From an archaeon (GTDB lineage Archaea; Nanobdellota; Nanobdellia; Pacearchaeales; GW2011-AR1): a DNA stretch of 54,873 nucleotides. Below are positions 1 to 9,897 of the stretch, in pieces (position 1 is the first letter of the stretch; each line of letters opens with the position of its first letter). The DNA lies in assembly GCA_018693315.1 (NCBI GenBank), contig JABHLR010000003.1, positions 1 to 54,873 of the forward strand. Reading direction: 5' to 3'. The notes under the pieces are model-generated. The model searched no databases, was not told the origin of the DNA, and was given only the letters and a program-made list of their open reading frames with translations. The translations under genes and the position numbers were made by a program.

Positions 1-2
1 AC

Positions 3-3000
3 GAAATCCAAGCTCTCTATGCGAATTCATCAACGAAGTATTTGAATGCGTCGGTGAGTATGGCGGAGGGGACGAGGGATGTGACTGTTTATTCGCAAGA
101 TGTTGGGGGGAATGTTGTTTCATTAACGAGTTATAATGTTAGTGTTGATAGTGTTGCTCCGACTATTAGTGTTGTTTCGCCTTTGAATGGGACTTATGAT
201 AGTAATGCGGTTCTTGTGAATGTTTCGTCGAGTGAGGAAGGGACTGGGATGATTGTTGGGAATTTGGATAATAGTTTGGTTAGTTGGTGGAGGATGGATG
301 ATGTTGATGGAAGTACTGTTAGTGATTATGTTGGTGGGAATGATGGGACTGCTGTTAATGCTGTGCAGGTTGATAGTGGGAAGTTTGGTAAGGGGTTTGC
401 TTTTGATGGGGATGGTGATTATGTTGTTGTTCCTGAGAATAGTTCGTTAGATCTTTCGACTTTTACTTTGTCGACGTGGGTTAAGTCGAATGATGAGGGA
501 TATATTTTGGCGAAGAATGGTACTGCCGGTAGTTCTAGCCCGGATCCTATTGGTTCGGGGACGATGGGAACGTATGATCATGATCATGTTACAATAACTG
601 GTACGGCGACGGCAATTAGTTCGTATGCTTGGACCTTTGATCATGAAGGAAGTATTTGGAAATATCGTTGGAATGCTGGTCCGTTGGATAAGTATAATGG
701 GACTACTGGGGCGTATATCAAATCTGTGACATTGGCTGATGATGCTAATTATGGTTATTGTTTACAGCTTGCAGTTGATTTGAGTGGAAGGATGTATTGT
801 AGTTCTTATACTGATGATCATATTTCTGTTTTCTGGCCGGAGAATGGGACGAGTATCGCTCTACATTCCGTATCGGGTGCTACGGCTGGTGCGGCAGGAG
901 TTTATTTTGATGGTAAGTATATATGGTATGGGGATAATATGGGCTCTGGTGGAAATGAATATTATCGTGTGAATGTTACAAATGGAGGATGGACGGTTTT
1001 GAATAACTTTACAAGTGATCAGACTGGATGGGGTTATGGGATGGGTGTTGTTGGAGATGTTTTATTTATAGCTTCGTCAACTGGAGATCAGTGGTATTAC
1101 CATACGGATTTAGATTATAGTGATGATAGTATGTCTGCTTCGTCTACTCAAACTTCTGCTCAAGGGGCGTCGAGTCTGATCAGTTTTAATTTTAATGGTA
1201 GTTATATGATGAGGAAGCAGAATACTGGTACGGTGGTTAGGGCGTATCAAACCGGAGAGAGGAATTGTACGGATTCGACCCAGTGTCTTTTGTATAAGGG
1301 TGGTTGTGTTGTTAGTGGGACTGTTATTGATTATGATTTGGATGGGGATGATGATACTTGTAGTGCTGGTTCTTGGGGAGCAGCTTCTGGGACGTTGGTT
1401 GTTCCGTATTCTTTGAGTACGATTGGCGGAGGTCAGTTCTTTATTAGTTCTGGTGCTGTGAATTATACTGCAGATGCGGTTACTGACGTTAATGATTTTG
1501 ATTGGCACCATGTCGCTGCGACTTACAATGGTTCTCTGATGGGAATATATGTTGATGGTGTTTTAGAGGGAACGAATGCGAGTTTTAGTGGAGATCTTTC
1601 TTCTAATGTTGGAGAGGTTGTGATTGGGGCGGATTACAATACGGTTGTGTCTGGATTTTTTAACGGTTCTCTGGACGAGGTTCTTATCTTCAGCGAGAGT
1701 TTGTCATCGGATGAGATCAGAGGGCTTTATAATGCTAGCAGAATTTCTTATACCGAAACGGGACTGGCTCAGGGTGCACACGAGTTTAGAGGATATACTT
1801 CGGATTTGTCTGGGAATATTGGGACTTCGGAGGATAGCTTTTTTGTTGATAGTATTCCCCCTGTCGCGTCATTTGTTAGCCCTACCCCTAACGATGACTC
1901 TTCGCAGGATTATTATATTGAGGTTAATGTGAGTGTTACTGAGAGCAATGATTACTATTCGTTTGTTGATTTTGATAGGGATTTGGTTGGATGGTGGAGT
2001 ATGGATGATTACAATGGGACGCATGTAATTGATTCGAGTAGCTATGGGAATAATGGGAGTGTTGTTGGTGGTGCTGTGCAGACTGATGCTGGTAGATTTG
2101 GGAAAGGGTTTTCGTTTGATGGGACTGGGGATTATATTGATATAGTTGGTGACGAATTTTCTTCGGATGTTATGACTTTTTCGACTTGGTTTAAGTCTAA
2201 TCCTGATGGGGAACTTAAGTCTTTGATGGGCTGGGATAATGCTACGAGCTCTCCGGCAATTGCTGTTTGGAGTAATGAGCAATTGATTGTGTATTTGACT
2301 GGTGGTTGTTATAGATATATTTCGGGTTCTGTTTCGGATGGAAATTGGCATTATGTTGCAGTTACTATTAATCAGACGGATAAGAGTAGTTGTAATGCGA
2401 TCCTTTCAAATTCTTATTCTTTTGTCGATGGGACCTATGCGGTTATGACCTATAATACTGGGACGCCTGCTTATTTTGAGGGAAGTTATAATCTTGGTGC
2501 ATCTGGAAGTAATGGGTGGATCTTTAATGGTACGATGGATGAAACAATGTTGTTCAGTAGGATGTTGAATGAGAGTGAGATTGATTCGTTGTATAATGCA
2601 TCAGCTAATCATTATTATCATAATTTTAGTGATTTGGTTAATGATACGACTCATAACTTTACTGGGTATGCTGTCGATGTTGCTGGGAATGTTGATTCGA
2701 CTGGGGAGTATAATGTTTATGTTGGTGTGACTGGGGAGGATGTTGATAGTTGTGGTATTTCTCTCAGTTCTCAGAATATGATTTATACTCTAACTGAACA
2801 CCTTTCTACGACTGAGACTTGTCTTACCGTGGAGGCAGACAATGTTACGGTAGATCTTAATGGGTATAGTATTGGTGGGAATGATGCTGGAGGATATTAC
2901 GGTATTGTTTCAGATGGTTATAATGAGACAAATGTACTAAATGGTTCGATTGCAAATTTTGATAAGGGGATTGGATATACAAATAGTCATAATGGAAGTA

Positions 3001-6000
3001 TTACTGATGTTACTATCGATTCTAGTAATGGTTACGGGATTTATTTATCTGATGCTACTGAAAATAATGTGTCTCGAAATGAGCTTTCTAGGTGTGCTGG
3101 TTCGTGTATTTATTTTTATGATTCGGATAGTAATTTTGCTTTAGATAATGAACTTGGTTATGGGCAGAATGGGTATAGTGCGGAGAGTACGAATGCGATC
3201 TATATAAATAGTAATTCCGATTTAAATAATGTCTCGGTAGTTAATACTACGAGATATATTTATGTTGAAGGGGATAATAATCGTGTTGGTGGAAATCTTC
3301 ATGCTGAAAGTAGTTATGCTACCGGAATTATTATGGCTGGTGGCGGAAAGACTTTGTATTTGTCTGAAAATACTAATGTGGATTCTCAAGGGTATTCATC
3401 AGGAGATATTTATGGGGTCGAGGTTCGTGGAGATAATATTGCGGTAGATCTTGCGGGTAATAATCTTACTGGGCGGGATGAGACTAGTCCATCTGGTTAT
3501 TATGATTACGGAGTTTATGTTTCTGGTTATGGAAATGTTATAGTGCGTAATGGTGGTATTAATGAGTTTAATAAGGGTGTTTATGCTACAAGTGCGCCGT
3601 CTATAATTGTTTCTGGCATCTCAGCTATTGGGAATATTTACTCGGGAATAGAGATTGGTTCTAGTTCGAATTCCGCGACAATTTCTAATTGTACTGCGAA
3701 TCTTACAGAATCTTCTTCGTACGGTTATGGTGTCGTCTCTTCTTCAGATTATACAACTGTAAGAGATAGTACCCTTGCGGGAAATTATAATTATAATGCT
3801 TATTTGTCTGGATCTTATTCTACGTTTTTTAATAATACTATTCAGGGAAATACGTATTACAGTAGGGTGTATAGTTCTGGAAGTTATGGTAATTTCTCTT
3901 ATAATGAGGCAAGTAATTCTGGTTATGGAGATTATACGACAACTTCTCATACTTTTGAAATATCTGGTAGTGATAATCAGATAGTTTCAAATACTGGATA
4001 TGGCAATGAAATCTCTGGCCACGAATCTTCAAATTTTTATATCTCTGGGGATCGGAATAATGTTTCTAATAATTATATCGACGGTACTTCTGCGAGTTAC
4101 GGGGTCAATTCTTTGTTTTATATCTATGGTAGCAATAATGATGTTTCTGGTAATCAGATAGGAACTTCTTTTTCCAGCCAGTTTTATGGGGATTCGGGCT
4201 ATGGGATTAAGGTGGAAGGAAATTATAATGATCTTGCGTCGAATTATAATTCTGGAGGGATTTATCGTTCAGATAGTAGTCATTTATGGGGGACGTGGAT
4301 ATATGGAAATTATAATACTGTGGATGATGATGTTGCAGCTTCTTTTAGTTGTGGGGGGTCTGCTTATGTTTATGGGGTTTCGGTTTATGGGGATTATAAC
4401 AATATTACTGGGTCGAGTTCGGATTATGGGGGGCATAGTGGTAGTTCGGGTTATGGGATAGTTATTGCTGGAGATAATAATCGTGTTGATTCAATTAGTA
4501 ATATTGATTCAATTAATACAGATTATTCTTTCGGGATTTATTTGGATTATGGTAGTGAGTGGAATACTATTAGTTCTAATGGTCCTGACAATAATGATCA
4601 CGGGATTTTCTTATATGAGGCAGATTATAATACTATTTATGCGAATTCTATGTATTCTTCGGATGATTCCGGTATTCATCTTTATTATTCAGATAATAAT
4701 GATGTTTCAATGAATACTCTGGGTACTTGTAATGGAGCTCAGGGATATTATGCCTGCCTTAATCTTTACGAAGCGGACAATAATGATTTTACATGGAATA
4801 GTGTTTATGATTGTCAGGTTTCTGGATATGGGTGTGTTGGGCTTTACAATTCGGATTATAATGATTTTAGTGGGGAATATTATTATGATTCGGATTATGA
4901 GCTTGTGACACTTCAGGGAGGTTCGGACGGTAATAATTTTAGTAGTATTTATCTCGGTGATGCTGGTGCTGATGGAGTGTTTGTTTATGATGGGTCTGGT
5001 TATAATTGGTTTGGCAAGTTGTATTTTGGATATAATGGTTATCCTATTTATGGGGATGCGTTTCATGTTGACACCTCTAGCTATAATACTTTTTCGAACA
5101 ATGATCTCGATTATGGGTCTCAGTACATTTATGGATATGGTTTTAATATTTCTGATTCAACTGGAAATAATTTTATTGGTAATGATATGGGTTCTGGCTA
5201 TGTTACGTGGGATTATTTCTTTAATGGTTCTCAACCTTATCAATATGATTTTAGTGGAGATAGCTTGGAGTTTAAGACAGATTATGGGTCCATTAAGTTT
5301 TCGAATACTTCTCTTTATGCTAGTGGGTCGGATTTGTCTTCGGTGATTGGCGTTACTGGTAACAAAGCGTTTGTAAATAGTACTCTTCAGCCAGGACTTA
5401 ATGCGTCGGCTGGTATTACACTGAACAATATTTATGTTGAGACTCCAGATCCGCGTGTTGATTATAATGATGATGGTACTTATGAGGACTGTCCTTCGGA
5501 GGTTTGTACGGATATGAGTTATTCGAATAATATCGTGACGTTTAATGTGTCTCATTTTACCTCCTTTGAGGTTGCCGGCGAGTCTTCGGTTTCTGCTTGT
5601 GGTACTTTGAGTTCTGCTGATACGACATATATACTTAGTCAAGATATTCCAGGGATTCCGGGGAACTGTTTTATTATTGACGCCAATGGGATAACACTGG
5701 ATATGAGTGGGTATGGTATTACTGGAAGTCATTCTGGCTATGGGGTTTATGCCTCTGGGGCTGATGACGCGAAGATAATAAATGGAAAGATTTATGATTT
5801 TAGTATTGGGATTTATTTGACCAGTTCTAGTGATTCTTTTAATATTAGTAATATGGTTATAAGTTCTAATAGTGATCGGGGGATTGATTTCAGTGGTATA
5901 TTAAGTAGTGTTGTTCAGAATGTTAGCATAAGTGATAATACTGGTTACGGGATTGCTCTGGACTCTAATTCGAATAGTAATAATTTTACTAATGTGATAT

Positions 6001-8009
6001 CTAGCTCTAATGAGTATGGGGTAGCTTTGCAATATGGTTCTAATAATATTTTTACTAATGTGACGACGAACGCAAATAATATTGGGTGGTATATTGTTTC
6101 CGGTTCTAATAGCTTTGTTGATATTGTCGCGAATTCAAATAGTGATTACGGAATTGATCTTTCGTCAAATTGGAATAATTTAACAAATATAACTGTGAAT
6201 TCGAATGTTTGGGCCGGAATTCGTATAGGTGGGAGCAGTAATAATCTCACAGATGTAAGTGCTTACAATTGTTCTACTGGTGGGGCCTCTGCCTGTGTGA
6301 GAATTACTTATGGAGATGATAATAGTATGGAATTTGGGACATTGAATTTGAGTTCGAATTATTTGTTGTGGGTATTTGGAAGTGCTTATAGAAATAATTT
6401 CTCTTCGATGATTTTGGATAATGCGACAAATCATGGGGTTTATGTAGGTGGAGCTGCTGCAGGTTTGGCTAATCGGTTTTACAATTTTAGTATTTCGAAT
6501 ACTGAAAAATCTGCGTTTAATATTTCAAATGGTACTGATAATAAGTTGATTAATAATACGTTTAGTAATGTTCTGTGGGATTATGTTGTTCAGGACGGAG
6601 CTGTTAGTGAGTATGATTTTAATTCGGATTCTTTGGAAGTATTTGATTATGATTATGGACGTGTTAAGTTTTTGAATGAGTCGCTTATTGTTTCTGGGGA
6701 TAATTTGTCGAGTGTGATTAATATTTCATCTAATAATGTTTTTGTAAATTCGACTGCGCAGCCAGGGTTTAATACTAGTGCGAATATTACTTTGACTGGG
6801 ATTATCAATGAGCCTAGGGCGACAGTTGATTATAGCGACGGTGGAACTTATGTTACATGTCCTGCAAGTATTTGTACTAATTTGAGTTATGCTGGTAATA
6901 TTTTTGTTTTCAATGTTAGTCGTTTCACGAGTTATTCTTCGGAGGTTGACAATGAGGCTCCTGATGATCCGGTTATCTTTTTGAACACATCTGGCGTTGA
7001 GAATATTTCATCGGAGAATGTGATTTGTAATACTAATATTAGTGATTATGATGGGAATGATTTGAATGTTTCTGTGAATTGGTATTTGAATGGTGTTTTG
7101 AACTTGACGGTTAATTATACTAATCAAGTTAATGGAACTGCGTTTGGTGCGGTGTTAGATTATGGGAATACAACTAAGACTGATAATTGGACTTGTGGAA
7201 TGAGGTTCTATGACGGATATGAATATAGTAATTGGACGAACGAAAGTTACAATGTTACTATTGTTAATGATGTTCCTGATGTGACTTTGGTTTCGCCGAG
7301 CGATTGGTCTTCTACTATGAACAGGAGTTTAGAATTTAATTGGACAGTTGTTGATGCAGATGATGACACGATAACTTACGAGTTTAATTTGAGCGAGGAA
7401 TATTTTGTTGGTGGACCGGGTACTTGTCAGGATGATAGATACAACGGAACTTTGACAGATACTAGCTATATTCCTTCGAGTGATTTGTTGTGTTTGTATG
7501 ATAACGGTTATTATTACAACTGGACTGTTAGGGCTCATGATGGAGAGGTTTATGGAAATTGGTCTGATGTTTACCATGTTAATATTAGTGCGACTGTGAC
7601 GATTAGTTTGGATAATGCTTCGATGAACTTTGGGACTCTTGCGCCGACGACTGTTGAGAATACTAGTGATGATGATCCGAACCCATTTACGATTAATAAT
7701 GATGGTAATGCGCTTATGAATATCAGTATTAATTCGTCGTCGATATGGGAAGTTATTTCTTCTTCTAGTAACTATTATCAGTTTAAGGTTGATAATAGAA
7801 GCGGTGAGGCTGGGGCGTTTAGTTGGCTTGGTTCGGTTGTTGATTGGTTTAGCGTGCCGATTACTGGAAGTGTTGTTGCGGTTAAAGAATTAAATTATGG
7901 GAACGGTAATGATAGCGCTGAGGTTGATATTCGGTTGGAAGTTCCGTCGAATGAAGGGCCTGGCAATAAGAGTGCGCTTGTTATTTTCTCTTCGGGGTTG
8001 GCTGAATAA
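3..8009 (+). CDS. Giant surface protein: LamG domains, tandem beta-helices, C-terminal beta-sandwich (5' end outside window)
   Basis: The frame is open at the left edge and gives 2668 visible residues, so the true start lies upstream. It begins with the end of a LamG-type domain (EIQALY...), then an Ig-like linker. LamG domain 1 (bases about 255-1735) is split by a roughly 300-residue insertion at about 525-1430; LamG domain 2 is at about 1960-2610. Two right-handed beta-helix blocks follow, about 2745-5230 and 5595-6590, each rich in short Asn/Gly/Ser/Tyr repeats and each closed by a similar cap ending in FNVS-F-S/T. Two Ig-like domains (6950-7590) precede a final beta-sandwich that starts near the FGTL motif. 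There is no C-terminal TM segment, so the protein must be held by another component. N-X-S/T sequons are very abundant, suggesting heavy glycosylation. An adhesin or S-layer-like role is inferred; no ligand can be named. Confidence 0.85.
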   Translation, partial: EIQALYANSSTKYLNASVSMAEGTRDVTVYSQDVGGNVVSLTSYNVSVDSVAPTISVVSPLNGTYDSNAVLVNVSSSEEGTGMIVGNLDNSLVSWWRMDDVDGSTVSDYVGGNDGTAVNAVQVDSGKFGKGFAFDGDGDYVVVPENSSLDLSTFTLSTWVKSNDEGYILAKNGTAGSSSPDPIGSGTMGTYDHDHVTITGTATAISSYAWTFDHEGSIWKYRWNAGPLDKYNGTTGAYIKSVTLADDANYGYCLQLAVDLSGRMYCSSYTDDHISVFWPENGTSIALHSVSGATAGAAGVYFDGKYIWYGDNMGSGGNEYYRVNVTNGGWTVLNNFTSDQTGWGYGMGVVGDVLFIASSTGDQWYYHTDLDYSDDSMSASSTQTSAQGASSLISFNFNGSYMMRKQNTGTVVRAYQTGERNCTDSTQCLLYKGGCVVSGTVIDYDLDGDDDTCSAGSWGAASGTLVVPYSLSTIGGGQFFISSGAVNYTADAVTDVNDFDWHHVAATYNGSLMGIYVDGVLEGTNASFSGDLSSNVGEVVIGADYNTVVSGFFNGSLDEVLIFSESLSSDEIRGLYNASRISYTETGLAQGAHEFRGYTSDLSGNIGTSEDSFFVDSIPPVASFVSPTPNDDSSQDYYIEVNVSVTESNDYYSFVDFDRDLVGWWSMDDYNGTHVIDSSSYGNNGSVVGGAVQTDAGRFGKGFSFDGTGDYIDIVGDEFSSDVMTFSTWFKSNPDGELKSLMGWDNATSSPAIAVWSNEQLIVYLTGGCYRYISGSVSDGNWHYVAVTINQTDKSSCNAILSNSYSFVDGTYAVMTYNTGTPAYFEGSYNLGASGSNGWIFNGTMDETMLFSRMLNESEIDSLYNASANHYYHNFSDLVNDTTHNFTGYAVDVAGNVDSTGEYNVYVGVTGEDVDSCGISLSSQNMIYTLTEHLSTTETCLTVEADNVTVDLNGYSIGGNDAGGYYGIVSDGYNETNVLNGSIANFDKGIGYTNSHNGSITDVTIDSSNGYGIYLSDATENNVSRNELSRCAGSCIYFYDSDSNFALDNELGYGQNGYSAESTNAIYINSNSDLNNVSVVNTTRYIYVEGDNNRVGGNLHAESSYATGIIMAGGGKTLYLSENTNVDSQGYSSGDIYGVEVRGDNIAVDLAGNNLTGRDETSPSGYYDYGVYVSGYGNVIVRNGGINEFNKGVYATSAPSIIVSGISAIGNIYSGIEIGSSSNSATISNCTANLTESSSYGYGVVSSSDYTTVRDSTLAGNYNYNAYLSGSYSTFFNNTIQGNTYYSRVYSSGSYGNFSYNEASNSGYGDYTTTSHTFEISGSDNQIVSNTGYGNEISGHESSNFYISGDRNNVSNNYIDGTSASYGVNSLFYIYGSNNDVSGNQIGTSFSSQFYGDSGYGIKVEGNYNDLASNYNSGGIYRSDSSHLWGTWIYGNYNTVDDDVAASFSCGGSAYVYGVSVYGDYNNITGSSSDYGGHSGSSGYGIVIAGDNNRVDSISNIDSINTDYSFGIYLDYGSEWNTISSNGPDNNDHGIFLYEADYNTIYANSMYSSDDSGIHLYYSDNNDVSMNTLGTCNGAQGYYACLNLYEADNNDFTWNSVYDCQVSGYGCVGLYNSDYNDFSGEYYYDSDYELVTLQGGSDGNNFSSIYLGDAGADGVFVYDGSGYNWFGKLYFGYNGYPIYGDAFHVDTSSYNTFSNNDLDYGSQYIYGYGFNISDSTGNNFIGNDMGSGYVTWDYFFNGSQPYQYDFSGDSLEFKTDYGSIKFSNTSLYASGSDLSSVIGVTGNKAFVNSTLQPGLNASAGITLNNIYVETPDPRVDYNDDGTYEDCPSEVCTDMSYSNNIVTFNVSHFTSFEVAGESSVSACGTLSSADTTYILSQDIPGIPGNCFIIDANGITLDMSGYGITGSHSGYGVYASGADDAKIINGKIYDFSIGIYLTSSSDSFNISNMVISSNSDRGIDFSGILSSVVQNVSISDNTGYGIALDSNSNSNNFTNVISSSNEYGVALQYGSNNIFTNVTTNANNIGWYIVSGSNSFVDIVANSNSDYGIDLSSNWNNLTNITVNSNVWAGIRIGGSSNNLTDVSAYNCSTGGASACVRITYGDDNSMEFGTLNLSSNYLLWVFGSAYRNNFSSMILDNATNHGVYVGGAAAGLANRFYNFSISNTEKSAFNISNGTDNKLINNTFSNVLWDYVVQDGAVSEYDFNSDSLEVFDYDYGRVKFLNESLIVSGDNLSSVINISSNNVFVNSTAQPGFNTSANITLTGIINEPRATVDYSDGGTYVTCPASICTNLSYAGNIFVFNVSRFTSYSSEVDNEAPDDPVIFLNTSGVENISSENVICNTNISDYDGNDLNVSVNWYLNGVLNLTVNYTNQVNGTAFGAVLDYGNTTKTDNWTCGMRFYDGYEYSNWTNESYNVTIVNDVPDVTLVSPSDWSSTMNRSLEFNWTVVDADDDTITYEFNLSEEYFVGGPGTCQDDRYNGTLTDTSYIPSSDLLCLYDNGYYYNWTVRAHDGEVYGNWSDVYHVNISATVTISLDNASMNFGTLAPTTVENTSDDDPNPFTINNDGNALMNISINSSSIWEVISSSSNYYQFKVDNRSGEAGAFSWLGSVVDWFSVPITGSVVAVKELNYGNGNDSAEVDIRLEVPSNEGPGNKSALVIFSSGLAE

Positions 8010-8488
8010 TGAAAAATATAATGAAGTTTGATTTGGTTTTGATTGGTATTAGTTTGGTCGCTTTAATTTTTGTTGTTGGTTATGTTAGTCCTTTGGTAAT
8101 TGCTCCGATTGATGATTATGAAAGTAGTGATGGAGATGTTTTGTTCGAGATTGAGAAAGCTGACGTTTTGATGATTGATGATAATGCTGACTTTAGTTCT
8201 CCTGATGAGTATGGGGTTGAGGATGGTCTTAAGATTAGGTTGGAGCCTGGCGAATATTATTGGATGGCCGTTGGGGTTTTGGGGAGTGAGGTTAGAACTT
8301 TAAAGATTAATTCCGTTGTCAATTTGGAGTTGGTAAAAATTGGTGATGGATTTGGGGTTGTGAATGGTGGTAATGTTAGATTGAACGTTGATGTTTATGA
8401 TGGTGATGAGTTGGTGGATAATGTTAAGCTTGGGGTTGGGGATGTTTCTGAAACTGATGGTGATAAAATTGTTGGAGGTGCAGAATGA
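8009..8488 (+). CDS. Small N-terminally membrane-anchored extracellular protein
   Basis: 159 residues. Its ATG overlaps the stop of the giant protein by one base (taATG), so the two are translationally coupled. Residues about 8-31 form one hydrophobic segment (LVLIGISLVALIFVVGYV), followed by an acidic domain rich in Asp, Val and Gly. That domain looks like a compact beta-sandwich, with a central GEYYWMAVG stretch. No catalytic motif is visible. The position directly after the giant protein and before a C-terminally anchored Ig-like protein suggests an accessory or docking subunit of the surface assembly. I do not recognise a named family. Confidence 0.75.
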   Translation: MKNIMKFDLVLIGISLVALIFVVGYVSPLVIAPIDDYESSDGDVLFEIEKADVLMIDDNADFSSPDEYGVEDGLKIRLEPGEYYWMAVGVLGSEVRTLKINSVVNLELVKIGDGFGVVNGGNVRLNVDVYDGDELVDNVKLGVGDVSETDGDKIVGGAE

Positions 8489-9669
8489 GAAAGTTGATGT
8501 TTTTGTTGATTGGAATTTTTATGATTAGTTCGGTTTGCGCATTGGGTGTTACGCCAGCGAGGACAACTTTAGATTTTGAGCCTGGTTCTAGTAGGAGTAT
8601 TGGTTTTCAGATTTTGAATTCTGGCAATGAAGATATGAAGGTTGTGTTTTCGGCCCAGGGAGAATTGGCTGAATATATTTCTCTGGATGTTGCTGAGGCG
8701 TCGATTAGTGCCAGCGAAGGCTCGAGAGCTTTTAATTATAATTTGAATTTACCTTCGGAGTTGACTCCTGGTTTGCATACTGGTGAGGTTTTCGCGATGC
8801 AGTTACCGAGTGGACCCACTTCCGATGGTTCTCAAATTTTGGCGACGTTGGCAGTTGTTACGCAGGTTTATGTTTATGTTCCTTATCCTGGAAAATATGC
8901 GAGCTCGAGTTTGACTATTTATAATGCGAATCAGGGCGATGAGGTTGTTTTTGTTTTCCCTGTTGTGAGTCAGGGTGAGTTCGATTTGACGTCGGTGAGG
9001 GCTAGTGTTGATATTTATAATAAGTTGAATGAGAAGGTTGATAGTTTTAATACTGATTCGATTGCTGTGACGAGTGGGTCTAGGAAAGAGTTGGCTTATA
9101 GGTGGAAGGCGGATGTTCCGATTGGCGATTATTTGGCGAAGGCGAGTTTGATTTATGATGATGGGACGTTGAATTTGGAGGAGACGTTTAGCGTTGGCAG
9201 TGAGGATTTGGAGTTGAAGGAAATTAGCGTTAATGGTTTTAGTTTGGGTGAGATTGCTAAATTGGAAATGTTGGTTGAGAATAAATGGAGTGAGCCGATT
9301 AGCGATGCACATGTTGCGACGAAGATTATGAATGAGCGTGGTGATGTTGTTTCGAGTTTTGAGTCTGCGACTTATGATGTTGATCCGTTGTCGAAGAAGG
9401 TTTTCGTTTCTTATTGGGATACTGCTGGTGTTAGGGTTGGAACTTACGAGACAGAGGTTTCGATTAATTATGGCGAGAAGAGTTCAAAGAAAGCATTGCA
9501 GTTTGATGTTGAGGAGAATAAGTTGACGGTGATTGGTTTGGGTTATGTGATTTCTGCGGATGGGGGCGAGTCAAATACTTTGATGATTGTTTTGATTAGC
9601 GTGATTGTTCTTTTGGTTTTGGTAAATATATTGTGGTTCTTTCTGTTTAGAAAGAAGTTTAAAAAATGA
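8485..9669 (+). CDS. Secreted Ig-like protein with C-terminal TM anchor (paralogue A)
   Basis: 394 residues; overlaps the previous stop as ATGA. A signal peptide (MRKLMFLLIGIFMISSVCA) is followed by LGVTPARTTLDFEPGSSRSI, typical of an Ig-like domain in which a surface protein's strands are defined by 'treated as fixed point' residues. A second Ig-like region begins after VPYPGKY (about residue 133) and a third after about residue 245. The C-terminus has a TM helix (TLMIVLISVIVLLVLVNILW) and a short basic tail RKKFKK, so the bulk is extracellular. It is paralogous to the protein at 10518-11624: same signal peptide, same VPYPG(K/R) junction, same tail. The architecture resembles DUF916/DUF3324 proteins of Firmicutes WxL loci; homology is not proven. 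Confidence 0.82.
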   Translation: MRKLMFLLIGIFMISSVCALGVTPARTTLDFEPGSSRSIGFQILNSGNEDMKVVFSAQGELAEYISLDVAEASISASEGSRAFNYNLNLPSELTPGLHTGEVFAMQLPSGPTSDGSQILATLAVVTQVYVYVPYPGKYASSSLTIYNANQGDEVVFVFPVVSQGEFDLTSVRASVDIYNKLNEKVDSFNTDSIAVTSGSRKELAYRWKADVPIGDYLAKASLIYDDGTLNLEETFSVGSEDLELKEISVNGFSLGEIAKLEMLVENKWSEPISDAHVATKIMNERGDVVSSFESATYDVDPLSKKVFVSYWDTAGVRVGTYETEVSINYGEKSSKKALQFDVEENKLTVIGLGYVISADGGESNTLMIVLISVIVLLVLVNILWFFLFRKKFKK

Positions 9670-9705
9670 CGATAGAATTAAATATTGAATTGGTGTGGTG
9701 AAGAT

Positions 9706-9897
9706 ATGAAGAGGAGAATATTGGCGATTATACTTTTGGTTGTGGCGATAGTTCTTTTGCTTACGGTGACGGTTGTTGAGTTTGTTATGAATGAGGTTAA
9801 AGATAGGGAGGAGGGGCTTGGTGAGACTGTTGGCGGAGAGTTGCAGGGAAGTGTTAAATTATTTGTTGAAGCACCGAGGAGGATTTCTGATGGGTGA
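9706..9897 (+). CDS. 63-residue single-pass membrane protein
   Basis: ATG 9706 is preferred; an in-frame TTG at 9685 would add seven residues. The product is MKRR followed by a strong hydrophobic helix (ILAIILLVVAIVLLLTVTVV) and a short polar tail with EEGLGETVGGELQ. The 3' end overlaps the start of the next gene by eight bases, supporting co-translation. Orientation is probably N-in, with a short outside tail. No family is recognised. The size and placement between two secreted beta proteins suggest a small membrane partner of the surface complex. Confidence 0.6.
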   Translation: MKRRILAIILLVVAIVLLLTVTVVEFVMNEVKDREEGLGETVGGELQGSVKLFVEAPRRISDG

